Below are positions 25,319-34,530 of a stretch of 64,000 nt of DNA, piece after piece. The stretch covers positions 1,302,001 to 1,366,000 of the forward strand of contig NZ_CP114909.1 in NCBI RefSeq assembly GCF_027497355.1, read 5' to 3'. This DNA comes from Micromonospora sp. WMMA1947. Its GTDB lineage: Bacteria; Actinomycetota; Actinomycetes; Mycobacteriales; Micromonosporaceae. The notes under the pieces were generated by a model. It was not told where the DNA came from and made no database searches. It saw nothing but the letters and a program-made list of their open reading frames with translations. The first letter of the stretch is position 1, and every line of letters begins with the position of its first letter. A program made the translations under genes and the position numbers.

Positions 25319-26002
25319 ATGACCTCGTCCATCCCGCAGTTGCCTTTGCGGGACGAGTTGTTCCTGCTGGGCCACGACGACGACACCGGCCAGCCGCACA
25401 TCCACCGCCAAGCCCTCGCCCTCGGCCTGGCTGGTGCGGTTCTCATCGACCTGTTCCTCGCCGGGCGGATCGCCCTCGACACCACCGATGACACCGGGCC
25501 GGGCGGGGAGCAGCGGCTGTGGCTGCACCTGGACCGCCCGGTCGGTGATCTGATCGCCGACACCGCCCTGGCATCGATCCGCTACGCCCATCCGGCCCCG
25601 CCGCTGCGGGGGTGGCTGCGCGGGTTCGCCGCCGACCTGTACGACCGCACCCGCGCCGGCCTGCACGCCGGCGGGATCCTGCGCCACGACGTGCGCCGCC
25701 GCCTCGGCGGGCTCGCCCGCACCGACCGCTACCTGCCCACGGACCTCAAGTGGCCGGTCGTCGCCCGCGCCCGGCTGCACTACATCGCCGCCGGCCGTGA
25801 CCAGCCCGACAACCACACCGCCGCCCTCGGCGGCCTCGTCGCGACCCTCGGCCTGACCAACCACCTGTACCTCGCCGACGACACCGCCGCCCTCACCGTG
25901 CAACTGCGCACCATCGCCGCGCAGCACCACCGGCAGGTACGCGACATCACCGCCGCCGTCGACGCCGCCGTCGGTGACCTCGCCACCGCCACCTACCGGT
26001 AA
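25319..26002 (+). CDS. GPP34/GOLPH3-family protein
   Basis: Predicted 227-aa all-helical protein of the GPP34 family (bacterial relatives of Golgi phosphoprotein 3, a PI4P-binding protein). It starts LPLRDELFLLGHDDDTGQ, with LALGLAGAVLIDLFLAGRIA and RTDRYLPTDLKWPVVARARL typical of the family. Actinobacteria carry many copies, but their function is unsettled; membrane-lipid association is a reasonable guess only. ATG 25319 was chosen, 14 bp after the amidase stop, so it is in the same operon. Confidence 0.82.
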   Translation: MTSSIPQLPLRDELFLLGHDDDTGQPHIHRQALALGLAGAVLIDLFLAGRIALDTTDDTGPGGEQRLWLHLDRPVGDLIADTALASIRYAHPAPPLRGWLRGFAADLYDRTRAGLHAGGILRHDVRRRLGGLARTDRYLPTDLKWPVVARARLHYIAAGRDQPDNHTAALGGLVATLGLTNHLYLADDTAALTVQLRTIAAQHHRQVRDITAAVDAAVGDLATATYR

Positions 26003-26039
26003 GCCCGCCCCACCCACCCGCTGCCCTTGGAGGCATCCC

Positions 26040-26708
26040 ATGGACGTCATTCCGCGTATCCGTGCCGCCCGGTGGGCGGACAAGGAACCGGTCGCCGCGC
26101 TGATCGCCGACGCCCTGCATTCCGGCCCGCTCGCCCAGTGGCTGGTACCCGACCCGACCTGCCGGCGGCGGATCCTCACCGACGTGGCGGTCATCTGGGT
26201 GGAACACGCCATGTTCTTCGGCGACATCCAGATCACCGACGACCTGAGCGCCGCGGCGATGGGGTTTCACCGCTACCGCAGCATCCCGCCACCGTCGAAC
26301 TACCACAGCCGACTGACTTACGCCGCCGGCCCGCACGCGCGGCAGTTCGAACTCCTCGACCAACTACTCACCAAGGTCCGACCCACCGAACCTCACTACC
26401 ACCTGGCAGTTCTCGCCGTTCTTCCCGCCGCCCAGCGGCGCGGTATCGGCGCGGCGGTGCTCACCCACCATGAAAGCCGCGTCGACCGCATCGACATGCC
26501 CTCGTGGACCGAAATCGCGCCCGACAGCCAGGACCTGTACCGCGGGCACGGCTACCTCCCGAGACCCGCGCTCACCCTGCCCGACGGGCCGGTCCTCGCC
26601 CCGATGCGCCGCAACCCTCACCCGAACCGCAGCTCCTGGCCTCTGAACACCGCCAGGCCGGCACCCGTCACCGCCGCGGCCCGCGCCCAGTCCGACGCCC
26701 AACGCTAG
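26040..26708 (+). CDS. GNAT-family N-acetyltransferase
   Basis: Predicted 222-aa acetyltransferase: N-terminal RIRAARWADKEPVAALIADAL, then HYHLAVLAVLPAAQRRGIGA, where the Q-R-R-G-I-G-A motif binds acetyl-CoA pyrophosphate, and a final YRGHGYLP strand. The substrate is unknown. GGAGG lies 6 nt before ATG 26040. It is the last gene of the permease-amidase-GPP34 operon; a strong hairpin follows. Confidence 0.87.
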   Translation: MDVIPRIRAARWADKEPVAALIADALHSGPLAQWLVPDPTCRRRILTDVAVIWVEHAMFFGDIQITDDLSAAAMGFHRYRSIPPPSNYHSRLTYAAGPHARQFELLDQLLTKVRPTEPHYHLAVLAVLPAAQRRGIGAAVLTHHESRVDRIDMPSWTEIAPDSQDLYRGHGYLPRPALTLPDGPVLAPMRRNPHPNRSSWPLNTARPAPVTAAARAQSDAQR

Positions 26709-26858
26709 GCCCTGGGTTTCGGTAGCCAGGTCCGGCTACCGGCTAGCACCGCCCCTCTCTGTCGCCGCCCCGCGTCGTCGCCCACCCTCTGCGTCGGGCC
26801 CACATCGGTGCGTCCAAGCCGGTCGCCCGCCCGTAGAGGGAGGGCAGCGGCGACCGAC

Positions 26859-26899
26859 GTGGCCGGCGACGACAGCCCCCCACTGTCGTCGCCGGCCAC
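26859..26899 (+). terminator. Terminator of the permease-amidase-GPP34-GNAT operon
   Basis: A perfect 17-bp stem (GTGGCCGGCGACGACAG and complement) with a 7-nt C-rich loop, about 150 bp after the GNAT stop and 100 bp before the next gene. Confidence 0.85.
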
Positions 26900-27003
26900 A
26901 CCCTCCGCTCACATGCACCGTCTGCGGATCATTACGAAATTCACAAACCCGGCGCCGCTCCCACCGTCTGAACGCAACCATGAACCCCAAGGAAGGAACG
27001 CCG

Positions 27004-28116
27004 ATGCCGACGCGGACGACAGCCATCCCCGCGTGGACACCCGCCTTCGTCGCCGAGGTCGTCGCCGCGACCATCGAACAAGCCGCCGTCCACGGCCTGC
27101 ACCAAGCGCCCCGGGACGTTGCCCGCAGCCACCACCTGTCGCCCGCGACGGTTGAGGAATGGGTCTCGCGGGCCCGCGCCGTGCAGGCCGCGCCCGTCCC
27201 ACCCGGCCTCCTGGCCTGCCACACCTGCGCGCGATCCATGATCCTCATCCAGCTGCCCGGCAGCGGCAGGGCATACCTGTGCGCGCCGTCCTGCGGGCGC
27301 ACACCGGTGCCGGCCGACGAGATCCGCGACGCCGTCGCTGCGGTGATCCTGCACCGCACCCCACACCTCGTCCCACCCGGCAAGACGACCCAGGCCGCCT
27401 CCTACGCGCTCGGCCCTATCCAACGCGTCACCGTCGGCGCGACCGGCACAGACCTGCACATCACCTGGAGAGCCGTCTCCCTACAGGTCACCGGCCCGAT
27501 GATGGCCATGGCCCAGCGTCTACACCTAGCCCAGCGCCACGCCGCCGACAACAAGCCCGAGCGTGCCATCGACGTCCTGCGCAGCGGGCTCCTGCACATC
27601 GACCCCACCAACAGCCGGCTCGCCCTGGACACCGCGACCGCCCGCGCCGCCGCGCTTCTGGCCGCCCTCACCCTCACCAACGGCGATTCAGCCGCCGCGC
27701 TCCCCTGGGCCCAGTGGGGACACCGCAGCCTGCGCCACCTCCTCCGAGACCCCACCAACCCGGAAGTCCGCGCCGCCCTGCGCGTCCTGGCCGCCACCCA
27801 CCGCGCCGCCGGGAACCTCACCGCCGCCGCCGACTGCTACAGCGACCTCATCCGCCACCACACCCAGGCCGACGGACCCTACGCACTACCGACCCTCGCC
27901 ACCCAAGCCACCCTCGCCGTCGTCCTGTACGAACACGGCCGCCAGGAACCGGCGCAGCAACTCCTCGCCCGGACCATCGCCGATCACCGCCGTGTCCATC
28001 CCCGCCACCCCGCCATCGCGCGCATGACAGCCGTCCTATACCGCATGCACACCACAGCTACCGTCCCTCGGGAAGGCGGTGGCGCAGACCGCCAGGTCGA
28101 AGGTGTCGTCGGGTAA
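27004..28116 (+). CDS. Zinc-ribbon and TPR-like protein, function unknown
   Basis: Predicted 370-aa protein. Residues about 25-65 hold a short helical/HTH-like segment (HLSPATVEEWVSRARAV). A C-x2-C ... C-x3-C ribbon follows (LACHTCARS and YLCAPSCGR), then tetratricopeptide-like helices from about residue 180 (NKPERAIDVLRSGLLHIDPT, RAAGNLTAAADCYSDLIRHH). It may be a regulator or scaffold. AAGGAAGGAA precedes ATG 27004. The last 15-20 residues (VPREGGGADRQVEGVVG) look unrelated and overlap a truncated gene on the other strand, so the C-terminus may have been replaced at a recombination junction near 28065. Confidence 0.6.
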   Translation: MPTRTTAIPAWTPAFVAEVVAATIEQAAVHGLHQAPRDVARSHHLSPATVEEWVSRARAVQAAPVPPGLLACHTCARSMILIQLPGSGRAYLCAPSCGRTPVPADEIRDAVAAVILHRTPHLVPPGKTTQAASYALGPIQRVTVGATGTDLHITWRAVSLQVTGPMMAMAQRLHLAQRHAADNKPERAIDVLRSGLLHIDPTNSRLALDTATARAAALLAALTLTNGDSAAALPWAQWGHRSLRHLLRDPTNPEVRAALRVLAATHRAAGNLTAAADCYSDLIRHHTQADGPYALPTLATQATLAVVLYEHGRQEPAQQLLARTIADHRRVHPRHPAIARMTAVLYRMHTTATVPREGGGADRQVEGVVG

Positions 28117-28419
28117 CGGCACGGTGGTGAAGTCGCCCTCGACGACGGTCACGTCCTGGCCGGTCAGGTTCGTTCGCAGCCGGGCCACCAGCCGGCCACC
28201 GAGTTCCACCGCCAGCACCGACGTGCAGGCGTCCACGAGGGGACGGGTCATCTGCCCGGTTCCAGGTCCGATCTCCAGGACGCGCGCACCCGTTCGCAGC
28301 CCGCGCTCGGCAAGCACCTCGTACACCCGCGGCGGGTGTCCCGGCCGGGCCGTTTGGTAGTTGTCCGGGTCCTCGTCGAAGCTGCCCCGCCGGCTCAGCC
28401 GCTGGTCGTCACCGCTCAC
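28036..28419 (-). pseudogene. 3'-truncated class I SAM methyltransferase
   Basis: From ATG 28419 the frame begins like a complete small-molecule methyltransferase (RGSFDEDPDNYQTARPGHPP, motif I RVLEIGPGTGQMTRPL, VVEGDFTTVPLPDDTFDLAV). It stops matching after VCATAF, where HW usually follows, and ends 11 residues later; about half the protein is missing. The break coincides with the odd tail of the convergent TPR gene, so both were probably cut by the same deletion or insertion next to the integrase. Confidence 0.75.
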
Positions 28420-28500
28420 GTCGCGAGCGTATTCGCTCAGGTGACCGGGTCGGGCGTGGCCGCACGCGGTCGTCCGCTGCCGCTTCGATGGAGGTGGGTC

Positions 28501-29961
28501 TCACCCCGCCTTGCGGCGCTTCCGGTTGATCTTCTTGGCGACGGCATCGGCGGCGTCCTGGTGCATCCGTTTGGTGACGCTCTGGTAGGTGTCGCGGGTC
28601 AGGGTTGTGGTGGAGTGGCCGAGTTGCTCGGAGATGACCTTGATGTCGATGCCGGCGTCGAGGGCGATGGTGGCGGCGCTGTGGCGCAGGTCGTGCAGCC
28701 GGATCGGGGGTAGCCCGGCTTTGCGGACGAGTTTGCGGAACCGTTGGGTGACGGCGTTGGGGTGCCACGGCTTGCCGTCGGGGCGGACGAAGAACAGGCC
28801 GGTGTCGGGCCATGTGTCGCCGGCGGCGAGTTGCCAGGCGGCGCGGCGGGCCTTGTATGCGGTGAGGACTTTGGTCGTGTCGGTGTCGAGGGCGACGTCG
28901 CGGTTTCCGGCCCTGCTCTTCGGTGGTTTCTGCACGGCGGTGTAGCCGTGGGTGGCGATCTGGTTGTTGATGGTGGTCTCGCGGCGGTGCAGCCGCACCT
29001 CGCTGTCCCGCAGGCCGCACGCCTCGCCGCGGCGGGGTCCGCGGTAGGCCATGTAGTGCCACATGGGGTGCAGGTCGGGGGCGTGTGCGGCTGCGTAGTC
29101 GAGGAACTGCACGACCTGGGCGTCGGTCCAGACCATCACCGGTCCGGGGACTTCGCCGGTGGTCTTCCACCGCTGTACGCGTTCGTCCTCCCACACGATT
29201 GGTAGGGGCCGGTCGGCGGGGACCTTGATCAGGGCGGCGGGGTTGGCGCCGACGAGGAGTTCGTCGGCGAGGGCGTCGTTGATCGCTTTGCGCAGGCAGG
29301 CGCGGATGCGCTGGCGTGTGCTGGCACCAGTGGGTCGCACGCCGGTGACCGACGCGCGGATCGCTGGGTCGCTGCTCGCCTTCGCGGCGGCGATCTCGTC
29401 GTTGCGGCGCTCGATGGCGGCGAACATGGCGCGGATGTGGGTGGTGCGCAGCTTGTCCAGCGGGATGTCGCCCAGGTGTGGGATCAAGTGGACCCGAGCG
29501 ATCGATTCGTAGCCGCGCTGCGTGTTCGCGTCGATCGTGAGGTGGGTCAGCCAGCCGGTGAGGTACTCGGCGACGGTGGGCATGTCGGCGAGCGCACCGT
29601 CGCCGCGCAGCCGCTGGCGGATGCGGTCGACCTCGGGCAGGGGACGTTTGGCGCGTACGGCGGTTTGCAGCAGGTCGGCGATCTCGGTACGGCGGCGCCG
29701 GTCACCGTCGGCGAGGGCGAGCAGGTCGCGGGCCTGGTCGAGTTCGTCGGCGGCGGCACGCCGGGTGGGAAAGCTGGAGCGGCGTAACTGCCGGCGCCCG
29801 CCATCGGTGGTGGGTGGCAGTTCAAGTTGGTAGGCCCAGTGGCCGTGGTCGGAGCTCCAGGCGCGGTTCGCGCGGCGTAGTTTCGGGCAGTCGTTTCCCA
29901 GCGGCTTGCCCGTGTCGGGGTGGCGGCAGCCGCAACGCTTGAAGATGCTTCCGTCTGGCAT
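28501..29961 (-). CDS. int: Tyrosine site-specific integrase
   Basis: Predicted 486-aa tyrosine recombinase of actinomycete integrative elements. The N-terminus has a Cys/His cluster (RCGCRHPDTGKPLGNDCPKL), followed by a SAM-like core-binding domain (VAEYLTGWLTHLTIDANTQR). The catalytic residues are Arg in YRGPRRGEACGL, Lys in PPKSRAGNRDV, HxxR in LHDLRHSAAT, His in QLGHSTTT and Tyr in TRDTYQSV. All are present, so it should be active. No att core was identified beside it; the nearest tRNA is tRNA-Arg at 10981, whose 3' end points away. Confidence 0.95.
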   Translation of the reverse strand: MPDGSIFKRCGCRHPDTGKPLGNDCPKLRRANRAWSSDHGHWAYQLELPPTTDGGRRQLRRSSFPTRRAAADELDQARDLLALADGDRRRRTEIADLLQTAVRAKRPLPEVDRIRQRLRGDGALADMPTVAEYLTGWLTHLTIDANTQRGYESIARVHLIPHLGDIPLDKLRTTHIRAMFAAIERRNDEIAAAKASSDPAIRASVTGVRPTGASTRQRIRACLRKAINDALADELLVGANPAALIKVPADRPLPIVWEDERVQRWKTTGEVPGPVMVWTDAQVVQFLDYAAAHAPDLHPMWHYMAYRGPRRGEACGLRDSEVRLHRRETTINNQIATHGYTAVQKPPKSRAGNRDVALDTDTTKVLTAYKARRAAWQLAAGDTWPDTGLFFVRPDGKPWHPNAVTQRFRKLVRKAGLPPIRLHDLRHSAATIALDAGIDIKVISEQLGHSTTTLTRDTYQSVTKRMHQDAADAVAKKINRKRRKAG

Positions 29962-30176
29962 CAGAGGTGGTGCTCCCGTTCATCCTCGGTGGTGGGGCAT
30001 CGGTTTGGTCGATCGACATCCACGCGTGACCGGCGGCCACAATCAAGTCACCGCGGTGCCAGGTCCGGTGGGTGGTCCATGCGCTGGGGCCGGTGACCGG
30101 CGAACGTCAGATGCACCCTGCTGCGGAGTCTGGGATCCTGTCTGGTTCGCGTGAGATCGGGCATGGAGGACGGCCA

Positions 30177-31565
30177 ATGGTGGCGGCAGATGACGTGGCG
30201 AGGGGCCGGGCGCGACGCCCACAGCTGCACGCGGCAGTGGGCCAGCTGATGGCGGCGGTGCTCGGCGACTTGGCCGCTCGCGACGGCGTGCCGGTGTTCG
30301 CGACCGTTCCCGACTTCGGCGAGTGGCACCGCCACGGGCAGGAGTCGTTCGTCGCGATCCGCCGCGGCGCCTGGCAGATGCCGGCCCGGGTCACCGACTA
30401 CCGATTCTTGGACACCTTCGCCGAGATCGGGGCGGTGCGGGCGGTCGTGGCCGCCGACGAGGTGCTGCGTGAGCGGGTGGACTGCCTCGTCGGGGTGGAG
30501 TTCGCCCTCACGCTCCGGCAACTGGGGCCGACGCTGGTTAAGCACGTCCTCGAACCCATGGTTGCCGCCGTCGGGGGTTACCGGTTCGACCAGGAGGCCT
30601 TCGACGCCGCGTACAGCAGGTTGGAGGACGGTCTGCTGGCCACGCGGGCGCGGCTGGTCGAGGTGGTCCCGCTCAACGCCTTCACCCCCACCGCGGGCAT
30701 CGAGGCGGTCACGTTGCCCGACGGCCTGGTACTGCAAGCGATGAGCGACCGGCAGATGAGCGCCGCGATCGGCTACCTCGCGGTGCCGATCGCCTTCGCG
30801 GGCGGCCCGACCTCGGTGACCGTGTCGCGGTTCCACCAGTGGGCCCTGACCCGCTGCACCTCGTACCCGGTGTGCTCGGCCATGGACGTACCCGCCCAAC
30901 CGACGGCGCCGGAGTCTGGCGCGCTGGTCGAGCCAGCCAGCCGTCTCGTGACCGCGCTGCGGCTGGTGTGCGGTAGGTCCGTCACCGCGACTCGGGCGAT
31001 CCGCTGCCCACCGGACGACGACTTTCCCCAGGGGCTGGGGCCGACGGCGTCACTGTCGGCGCTACCCGCCTTCGACGAGAAGCGACCAACGATCCTTGGG
31101 CAAGAGCAGGTCGAGGCGGTGCGCGAGGCATACGACCTCCTCGCGCATCCCGCAGCACGGGAGAATCGGGGTCTGCAAACCGCGCTGCGCCGGCTGGTCC
31201 TGGCCGGGGCCGACCGGGTACCGACCGACCGGCTCATCGACCTGATCGTCTGCGCCGAAGTGCTGTTCATCAAACTGCCAGGCCTGCCAGCGGATCGTTG
31301 GAAGCAGGACAAGATCGTTGACGGAGCGAACGCGCTCTTGGCGGACGACCCTGTCCTGCAGGCGCCGCCCGAGCGACTCGAGGCCCTCCTGCGTCTGGGA
31401 TACCGGCTCCGCAACGACGAGATGCACGGCGACGACCCGAGCAGGCAGGAACTGCACACCCTCACCGGGCAGCCGGCAGATCGCCTGTCAGCGGTCGTGG
31501 ATGACATCGAGCGGGTGTTGCGCCGCGCTCTGGTCCGGCTTCTCTCCCGCGTCGTCGAGCAGTAG
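30177..31565 (+). CDS. Putative HEPN-type protein (defence-like cargo)
   Basis: Predicted 462-aa protein. The C-terminal 150 aa are helical and include RLRNDEMHGD, where R412-x4-H417 matches the HEPN RNase motif (R-x4-6-H) in its usual place between helices, preceded by LIDLIVCAEVLFI. The N-terminal 300 aa are mixed and unassigned. HEPN proteins often act as RNases in abortive infection or toxin-antitoxin systems; this role is inferred from one motif. GGAGG lies 7 nt before ATG 30177. It sits between integrase and excisionase-like genes, a usual cargo position. Confidence 0.55.
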   Translation: MVAADDVARGRARRPQLHAAVGQLMAAVLGDLAARDGVPVFATVPDFGEWHRHGQESFVAIRRGAWQMPARVTDYRFLDTFAEIGAVRAVVAADEVLRERVDCLVGVEFALTLRQLGPTLVKHVLEPMVAAVGGYRFDQEAFDAAYSRLEDGLLATRARLVEVVPLNAFTPTAGIEAVTLPDGLVLQAMSDRQMSAAIGYLAVPIAFAGGPTSVTVSRFHQWALTRCTSYPVCSAMDVPAQPTAPESGALVEPASRLVTALRLVCGRSVTATRAIRCPPDDDFPQGLGPTASLSALPAFDEKRPTILGQEQVEAVREAYDLLAHPAARENRGLQTALRRLVLAGADRVPTDRLIDLIVCAEVLFIKLPGLPADRWKQDKIVDGANALLADDPVLQAPPERLEALLRLGYRLRNDEMHGDDPSRQELHTLTGQPADRLSAVVDDIERVLRRALVRLLSRVVEQ

Positions 31566-31579
31566 CCAGGGCGACTGCA

Positions 31580-31606
31580 CCGGCACGGCGTACGAAGCCG
31601 TGCCGG
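31580..31606. terminator. Hairpin between convergent HEPN and HTH genes
   Basis: A perfect 10-bp stem (CCGGCACGGC and complement) with a 7-nt loop, 14 bp after the HEPN-like gene and 27 bp before the stop of the convergent HTH gene. Confidence 0.75.
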
Positions 31607-31633
31607 CGAACAATGCGTACTACCCGGGCGGGG

Positions 31634-32125
31634 TTACGGCGGGGGCCTGCAGCCCGTGGTGTCCCTGTCCGCGCCCGAATGCCCGCCGTCCCCGTCGGCA
31701 CCCGCCCCGCCGGTGTCACCAGATGTCGGTACCGGTGGGGACTCGAGGTGCAGTTTCCGCAGGATCGGGGCCGTCGGGACGCGGTAGTGCGCGCCGGCCC
31801 GGAACAGTGGCACCGGGAACGCGTCGCGGGCGGCCAGCTTGTAGGCCGCCGAGCGGGAGATGCCGAGGATGGCGGCGGCGGTGGCGAGGTCCGTGGTCGC
31901 CCCGAGCGCCAGGATGCGCTCCGTGGTCCACGTGCAAGCTGCGGCGTCGCTCCGTGGGTTGGCGGCGGGGGCGGGCCTGCGGGTTCGTCGTGCTGATCGC
32001 ATGAGCGGTACCGGCGGGTCGCCGGCGACCAGGTCGGTCGATGTCGGATCGACCCCGGCCGGCGGGCCGGTGTCGGCGGTGGGATCGGGATGCGGGTTGT
32101 GGTGCTGCGGCGTGTGGTCGGTCAT
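31634..32125 (-). CDS. Excisionase-like HTH DNA-binding protein
   Basis: Predicted 163-aa protein with a MerR/HTH_17-type winged helix (DLATAAAILGISRSAAYKLA, then PLFRAGAHYRVPTAPI) at residues about 75-125, as in Xis/AlpA-like proteins of actinomycete integrative elements, flanked by disordered Pro/Thr/Asp-rich tails. It may control excision or repress element genes. ATG 32125 gives MTDHTPQ; an upstream GTG at 32170 is possible. One arm of the 42-bp inverted repeat lies 37 bp upstream of its start and may be its operator. Confidence 0.72.
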   Translation of the reverse strand: MTDHTPQHHNPHPDPTADTGPPAGVDPTSTDLVAGDPPVPLMRSARRTRRPAPAANPRSDAAACTWTTERILALGATTDLATAAAILGISRSAAYKLAARDAFPVPLFRAGAHYRVPTAPILRKLHLESPPVPTSGDTGGAGADGDGGHSGADRDTTGCRPPP

Positions 32126-32157
32126 GTGGTGTCGGCTCCGCGCCGCGCCGTGGTGCG

Positions 32158-32890
32158 CTGACACCCTCAAACCGGTGTTTGTCAGCCGTGGCGAACACCT
32201 GCCCCCCTCACGGGGATCTCGCAGATGTCTGACAGCGGATTTCCGTCCGCATGGCTGTCCTGACAGCCCCGGGGGACACCCTTGCAGACGCCGGCGCCAC
32301 GACGGTCGATCAGCGTCAGGAGACTGTCAGAGCCCACCATCAACCCAGCTCTGTCAGACACCCGGGGTTACGACCACGTCGGCCACGACAGCGACGTACG
32401 CCGATGACATAGGAGTGCTAACCGGCGTTGTCAGACCACTGTCCGGGTCCCCCAGGGCGGCAGCGGCGTCACCGAGGACACCGGCTCCGGGCCTGCCATT
32501 CGGACGGCGGCTCGTCAGACCGTCACGGCCCGCCGGGCGGACGCTGCCGGCCGGGCACGCCGACGCGCGGCGCCTGAGGGGATGCCGATAGGCGGCGGTG
32601 AAGCCGGTCGCGGTCTGACACCGCTGCGCCTTATGGCGCTGTGAGATCGTGTCAACGGGCAGGTCAGCGTGGCTTTGTCGAAACGATGACGCACGTCGAA
32701 GTCGATCGTCAGTGAGCGGTGCACGTGGGGCGGCTGACATCGTCGACCCGGTGTCCATGCCTACGCAGCCTGCACTGTCAGGAGTCCGTGAGACCGGGAC
32801 GGCGCAATGCCGGTCAGGCGCGCCCGCCGCAGCGCTCCGACCGTCATCGACACTCGTCGCTGGCATGGGAGTTTGTGACATGACACCCTC
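32158..32890. other. Gene-free region dense in TGTCAG/CTGACA hexamers
   Basis: About a dozen copies of TGTCAG or its complement lie here, for example at 32158, 32180, 32229, 32324, 32351, 32429, 32615, 32734 and 32775, with paired forms such as GGCTGTC-CT-GACAGCC at 32253-32268. I see no gene. Chance expectation for this length is one or two. The pattern suggests binding sites (iterons or multiple operators) of an element-encoded protein. Confidence 0.6.
32162..32203 (+). repeat. 42-bp inverted repeat, left copy
   Basis: The 42 bases starting CACCCTCAAACCGGTG match the reverse complement of 33833-33874 at 40 of 42 positions. The two copies face each other across 1.63 kb. Confidence 0.9.
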
Positions 32891-33720
32891 CGCCACCGGC
32901 TGGCCTGGCTCGCCTCTGGATGCCGTGGACTCCGCCTTCGCCGATCTGACCTGCGGCCCCGACCCGTTGTGGACCTCGGTCCGCTGGCCGGGCAGCTCGG
33001 CGATGACACCGGTCTGCTCGGTGGTGTCAGCGCGTTGCCGGCGTTGCGGCAGTGGTTGCTGGAGCATCCGCGCGCCTACACGGTGCGGGACGTGGTGTGG
33101 CTGATCCGCCGCGCCCGTCTCGACGGGCCCGCTTGGGTCATCGCCGCGGTCGCCTTGGCGATGCCCGCGCTGCGCCGCTACGCCGGCCGGCTGGGCCGGC
33201 GACGCCCACGACCTGGACGCCGAAATCCTCACCGGCTTCCTGACCGCTCTACGCGACCAGGTCGACCTGGCCCGCCCGGCACCAAACGCGGCGCTGCGTG
33301 GCCGCGCGGCGGGCCGGCCACGAACTGCGGCAGCGTGACGGCTACCGGTGGACGACCTCGAACACGTTACCGGCCCCGTATCCCGAAGCGGCCCTACGGG
33401 CATCCGGACCTCCTCGTACGCCGCGCCGTCGAGCTGGGCATCGTCGACGAGTGCGATGAGCAGCCCTACATCGACCTGCGGCTGGGTCACCGGGCCAATC
33501 GAGCCCATCGCCGTCCGGCTCGACGTGGAGGTCGACACGCTGCGGCGGCGCGTCGAGCGCATCGACGTCCGCGTCACCGCGGCGCTCGCCGCCGGGCTCC
33601 TCACCGAGGTGACCTCACCGCAGGTGCGGGAAACGTCATCGCGCTCACTGTCGGATCGCCCGCCGGAGACCTCACCGAGCTGACAGCGACGCCCGCGGGA
33701 CGACGTTCGGCGGCTGTGAG
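32881..33720 (+). pseudogene. Decayed sigma-70-like protein of integrative elements
   Basis: Fragments of one protein lie in successive frames: PLAGQLGDDTGLLGG and LRQWLLEHPRAYTVRDVVWL through AMPALRRYAGRLG; then GDAHDLDAEILTGFLTALRD; then VAARRAGHELRQRDGY; then PKRPYGHPDLLVRRAVELGI; then IAVRLDVEVDTLRRRVERID. The last is like the region-4 HTH of sigma factors. This order matches a conserved small sigma-like protein of actinomycete integrative elements, here broken by at least four frameshifts. Confidence 0.72.
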
Positions 33721-33832
33721 GCTTCCGCGCCGACGCCCACAGCGGTCCGCCCCGGAGCGACATGAGCGTCAGGCCGGTCGCTGACCAGCGCTGTCAGACA
33801 TGGGTGAGGTTGTGTCGGAACGGTGTGGGGCC

Positions 33833-33874
33833 GGCAGGTGTTCGCCACGGCTCACAAACGCCGGTTTGAGGGTG
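33833..33874 (-). repeat. 42-bp inverted repeat, right copy
   Basis: Reverse complement of 32162-32203 with two mismatches. Beyond it, 33875-34530 (656 bp) holds no gene I recognise; only short, compositionally poor open frames and a few further TGTCAG/TGACAG sites are seen there. Confidence 0.88.
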
Positions 33875-34530
33875 CGGAACTCCTCCGGCGCCACCACGGC
33901 GTCACCCGGGGCCTGGTTGCGCCCGCCGCCGGGCCGGGACATCTGGCCGACACGGGACCGGGCGCCTGGGGTGCCGCGCCAGGTTGATGCGGTGACACCT
34001 CATCGATCGCCGCCAACCCGAGCGGGGGGACGAGCTCCTGCCGAGGTTCGCCGCGCTCCCCTGTCCGACAGGTGTCTCCCGAGCCCGGCGACCGGCTCCC
34101 CGACCACCGTTCGACGATCGCCCCGGCGTCAGCCGGGGGCGGTAGGTGCAGCCACCCATATCCCCCTACCGTGGGCGCGGTCCCGTGCCCTGACCACCAC
34201 GCTGTCCACGCCTCACCGCATCGCCCGGGTCGCCGCGCCCGCCGCGGCTGCAGTCTGATCGTCCGCCACCCCTCCGCGCTCCGGGTGGAGAGCAGCCGAG
34301 GCGTTGCCTGCACGGGACATCAGCGCCGTGTTCGGCTCGGTTCGGGTTGCTGTCCGTGTTCCGGTCCGCGCCGCCCAGCAGTTCGGGGTCCAGCTTCAGG
34401 TGGACGGTGACACGGACCCGCACCGGCGTCTGTCAGCGCAGCACCGGGCCGGTGTGACAGTCCCGGCCCGCTGCTCAGAGACACCACCGGTGTCATCTCT
34501 GCCCTACCACGAATCCGAAAGGAAACCCTC

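Noticed and set aside
33348..33683. A 111-codon plus-strand frame as a functional HTH gene
   Set aside because: Only its last third is meaningful; upstream parts of the same protein lie in other frames, so it is a piece of the decayed sigma-like gene.
34166..34423. Minus-strand frame beginning VRVTVHLKLDPELL as a ribbon-helix-helix antitoxin
   Set aside because: Only the first 15 residues look protein-like; the rest is compositionally shadow-like, with no ribosome site and no toxin partner.
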